Shown: piece by piece, positions 14,729-16,445 of the stretch | Position numbering within the stretch: position 1 is the first letter of the stretch | How the letters are laid out: each line of letters opens with the position of its first letter | DNA from: CAZXCG01 sp964639205 | GTDB lineage: Bacteria; Bacillota; Clostridia; Oscillospirales; Acutalibacteraceae | DNA: 16,445 nucleotides | Assembly (NCBI GenBank): GCA_964639205.1 | Contig: CAZXCG010000029.1 | Span: 1-16,445, forward strand | Direction of reading: 5' to 3' | Translations under genes and position numbers: made by a program | The notes under the pieces: model-generated | What the model was told of the DNA's origin: nothing | Databases searched by the model: none | The model's input: only the letters and a program-made list of their open reading frames with translations

Positions 14729-15883
14729 CTATACAACCCCGGCAATTTCCAGGCATTCCTTATAGATTTGTACCGTTTTCTCGTCTCCCGCTTCTTCTGC
14801 TTTTTTTACTTCTTCTTTTATTCTTTCCGGCTTGATTTTCGCCACCATAAACCCGATATTGTTAATGGCAGGTTTATATTCCGGTGAAATGTGATGTGAA
14901 CGCCAGTAATCCTCTAGGGCTTTAAACCGGAAATATTCCTGCATTTCTTCTTGTCCCGATTCTCCCTTCGCCGCCCAGCATCTCCCCCTTGTATTATAAT
15001 GCCAGTGGTTTTCCCTTATTGCTAACGCTTTATCGCAATCAGCAATACCTCCTTCTATATCGTCAGTATGGGACTTCACATACCCCCTGCATCCATATGA
15101 CCTGTGATCATCAGGAAACCGACGGCACATCTCTTCTGCTACTACCATCACCCATTCCCCGAATCCCGCATCAGCCATGCCAACGGCCTGTATCATCCGA
15201 TTATAGGTATTAATATCGTCGGGCTTCAGGAAAATGGAATACAAATAATCCTGTGCGGCAAGATCATACTGCTTTAATTCCGATCTCGCTTTTCCGCGTT
15301 CTGAATAAGCCTCCGGGATGTTCACGCCCGCCGCTATTTTCTTCTCTGCCTTTCTCAATCGCTCATATACTGGTATGCTTCCTATTTCATTCCTTTTATT
15401 CTCGTTGATTTTCGAAGTAAATTCGAGGCAGGATTCATATGTATCGTGCTTATTATCGGCTATGCCAAATTCGCTAAGCAACGATTCTGCCAATTGCAAA
15501 ATATCAGCCTGATTCCAAATACACACAACTTTCTGATGAATGTCAATCAGACTCCGCCTGAAATCGTCGCCTCCGATATCAAATCCCGGAAGAATGACCA
15601 GCGCATACTTGTTCCCAGAGATCCATGCAGCACCCATTTCATTCAGGCATGCAGCGCTGGAATAAAAGTGGTCTGACAGGAGAAATATCACATATGCGTC
15701 ATTCCTAATCTCATTCTTTATACTTTCATTAATATTCTGGTTCGCCTGAACTCCATCGAATTCGCTGCTGGAATAAAAAAACCTCTGATTCGGCATAAGT
15801 GTTTTCAAAAGATTTTTTAGCGCCTGTCCATAATCTTTATCTATGGTAGCATGGCTAATAAAAACAGATCGTTCTTTTGTCAT
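14729..15883 (-). CDS. TIR domain-TPR protein, putative NAD-consuming enzyme or signalling protein
   Basis: The 384-residue protein starts with a TIR domain (about 4-140): RSVFISHATIDKDYG is box 1, SSSEFDGVQANQNINESI is the BB-loop region, and SSAACLNEMGAAW carries the conserved glutamate (E82) that is catalytic in NAD-hydrolysing or cyclic-ADP-ribose-making TIRs. The second half (about 190-340) consists of TPR-like helical repeats (AYSERGKARSELKQYDLAAQDY, and later DIEGGIADCDKAL with HYNTRGRCWAAKG), suggesting protein or ligand recognition. The start is supported by GGGAG 8 bases upstream. Bacterial TIR proteins act in antiphage defence (Thoeris, CBASS, short Argonaute systems) or as virulence factors. 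TIR is N-terminal and TPR C-terminal here, and no known partner genes (ThsA, cyclase, Argonaute) are present. The two small genes downstream are the likely partners. Confidence 0.88.
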   Translation of the reverse strand: MTKERSVFISHATIDKDYGQALKNLLKTLMPNQRFFYSSSEFDGVQANQNINESIKNEIRNDAYVIFLLSDHFYSSAACLNEMGAAWISGNKYALVILPGFDIGGDDFRRSLIDIHQKVVCIWNQADILQLAESLLSEFGIADNKHDTYESCLEFTSKINENKRNEIGSIPVYERLRKAEKKIAAGVNIPEAYSERGKARSELKQYDLAAQDYLYSIFLKPDDINTYNRMIQAVGMADAGFGEWVMVVAEEMCRRFPDDHRSYGCRGYVKSHTDDIEGGIADCDKALAIRENHWHYNTRGRCWAAKGESGQEEMQEYFRFKALEDYWRSHHISPEYKPAINNIGFMVAKIKPERIKEEVKKAEEAGDEKTVQIYKECLEIAGVV

Positions 15884-16014
15884 TTTCGTTCTCCCTAAAA
15901 AATGATTGATTTATTTGCTGTTTTTGCTCTATTCTCTACATCATTCGCTCCGTCACTTGCATCCTTATCTGATATGCAGAGGCAATTCTTCATTTCAGAT
16001 AGTAATCTTGTTAG

Positions 16015-16445
16015 TTATCTTCCTCCGCATATAACTTTCAAAAATCTTGGTGAAATAATCTTCAAGACCATGTATAGTATCCATACTAAAAATAAGGTCA
16101 ACAGAAACGTAATTGACCACGCAACCAGCATAAATATAGAATTGAAGCCCGCAAGTGAATATGTCAATTTCTTTATAATTGTCACTACAATTCCATGTGA
16201 GCAGTATATAAAAAACGAGTTCCGTAGAAGTTTGGTGTCCCTATTTAAATCCGAAAAACTATCAATAAAAATCCACAAACAAATAATTCCGATTATATTA
16301 ATTACAAACCTCATAGGTATAGCGTATGAACCTTTGACTACATCAATAAACAGAAAGCAAGATGATAAAACAATTCCAATAAAAGTAATTATCCGAATAA
16401 AATAATCTGGAATTCCACTGTCTTTTAATGACATTGACCTAGTAT
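16015..16445 (-). CDS. Acyltransferase-3 family membrane O-acyltransferase, C-terminal part
   Basis: The last 142 codons of a gene whose start lies beyond the right edge; the frame is open to the window end, and the Met at 16434 is only internal. Four hydrophobic segments are visible, together with the C-terminal family motif SFFIYCSHGIVVTIIKK and the ending ICGGR, both typical of acyltransferase-3 (OafA-like) proteins in polysaccharide loci. A full member has about 330-370 residues and ten membrane helices. It would transfer an acetyl or succinyl group to a surface sugar. The characteristic N-terminal catalytic histidine region is outside the window. The gene is very AT-rich. The TIR gene follows 131 bases downstream on the same strand with no clear terminator between. 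Confidence 0.78.
   Translation of the reverse strand, partial: TRSMSLKDSGIPDYFIRIITFIGIVLSSCFLFIDVVKGSYAIPMRFVINIIGIICLWIFIDSFSDLNRDTKLLRNSFFIYCSHGIVVTIIKKLTYSLAGFNSIFMLVAWSITFLLTLFLVWILYMVLKIISPRFLKVICGGR

Noticed and set aside
15895..15993. Leftward 32-codon frame ending just before the TIR ribosome binding site
   Set aside because: It starts with ATG but has no ribosome binding site and no recognisable feature; it could be a leader peptide but cannot be supported.
15902..16405. Open frame of 167 codons on the rightward strand
   Set aside because: Mostly antisense to the acyltransferase, whose family motif and membrane pattern are clear.

Overview
The window looks like part of a chromosome from an anaerobic, gut-type Firmicute, probably Ruminococcus or another Oscillospiraceae. 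The grounds are a type I dockerin on a secreted glycosidase, a class II (Firmicutes-type) galactose-1-phosphate uridylyltransferase, a LeuC/LeuD pair of the compact HacA-family type, and strong GGAGG-type ribosome binding sites. This assignment is an inference. No tRNA, rRNA, CRISPR array, transposase or integrase was seen.

Left part (1-8658). The 5' end of a lipoprotein gene runs leftward out of the window. To its right lies a roughly 420-base gene-free stretch containing a repeat copy, a large imperfect hairpin, an apparently orphan rho-independent terminator and then a good promoter. That promoter serves a rightward gene for a large modular GH20 beta-hexosaminidase with discoidin/CBM32-like, LamG-like and C-terminal dockerin domains. 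Downstream are leuC, leuD and galT on the same strand. The leuC leader can fold into an extensive RNA structure with competing pairings. A short intergenic repeat, consensus near CGGGGCAAAGCCCC followed by TTATTGAA, occurs in all three large gaps of this half (three good copies and one decayed copy). Each good copy is followed by a strong hairpin.

Middle part (8679-13447). A leftward operon, with its own sigma-A-type promoter, encodes the enzymes of UDP-N-acetyl-L-fucosamine synthesis: CapE (4,6-dehydratase/5-epimerase), CapG (2-epimerase) and CapF (epimerase-reductase with a cupin). A PF14907-type nucleotidyltransferase sits between capG and capF. This is a capsule or cell-wall polysaccharide locus. 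It converges with galT at a strong stem-loop at 8623-8655.

Right part (13496-16445). Between capE and a truncated acyltransferase-3 gene sits a visibly more AT-rich three-gene set on the leftward strand: a TIR-TPR protein with an intact putative NADase glutamate, a 79-residue protein made of two copies of a four-cysteine module, and a two-helix membrane protein with a long cytosolic part. I do not recognise this combination. It is the best candidate here for an undescribed system, possibly immune or defensive, carried as cargo in a polysaccharide locus. That reading rests on the TIR domain and on gene order only.
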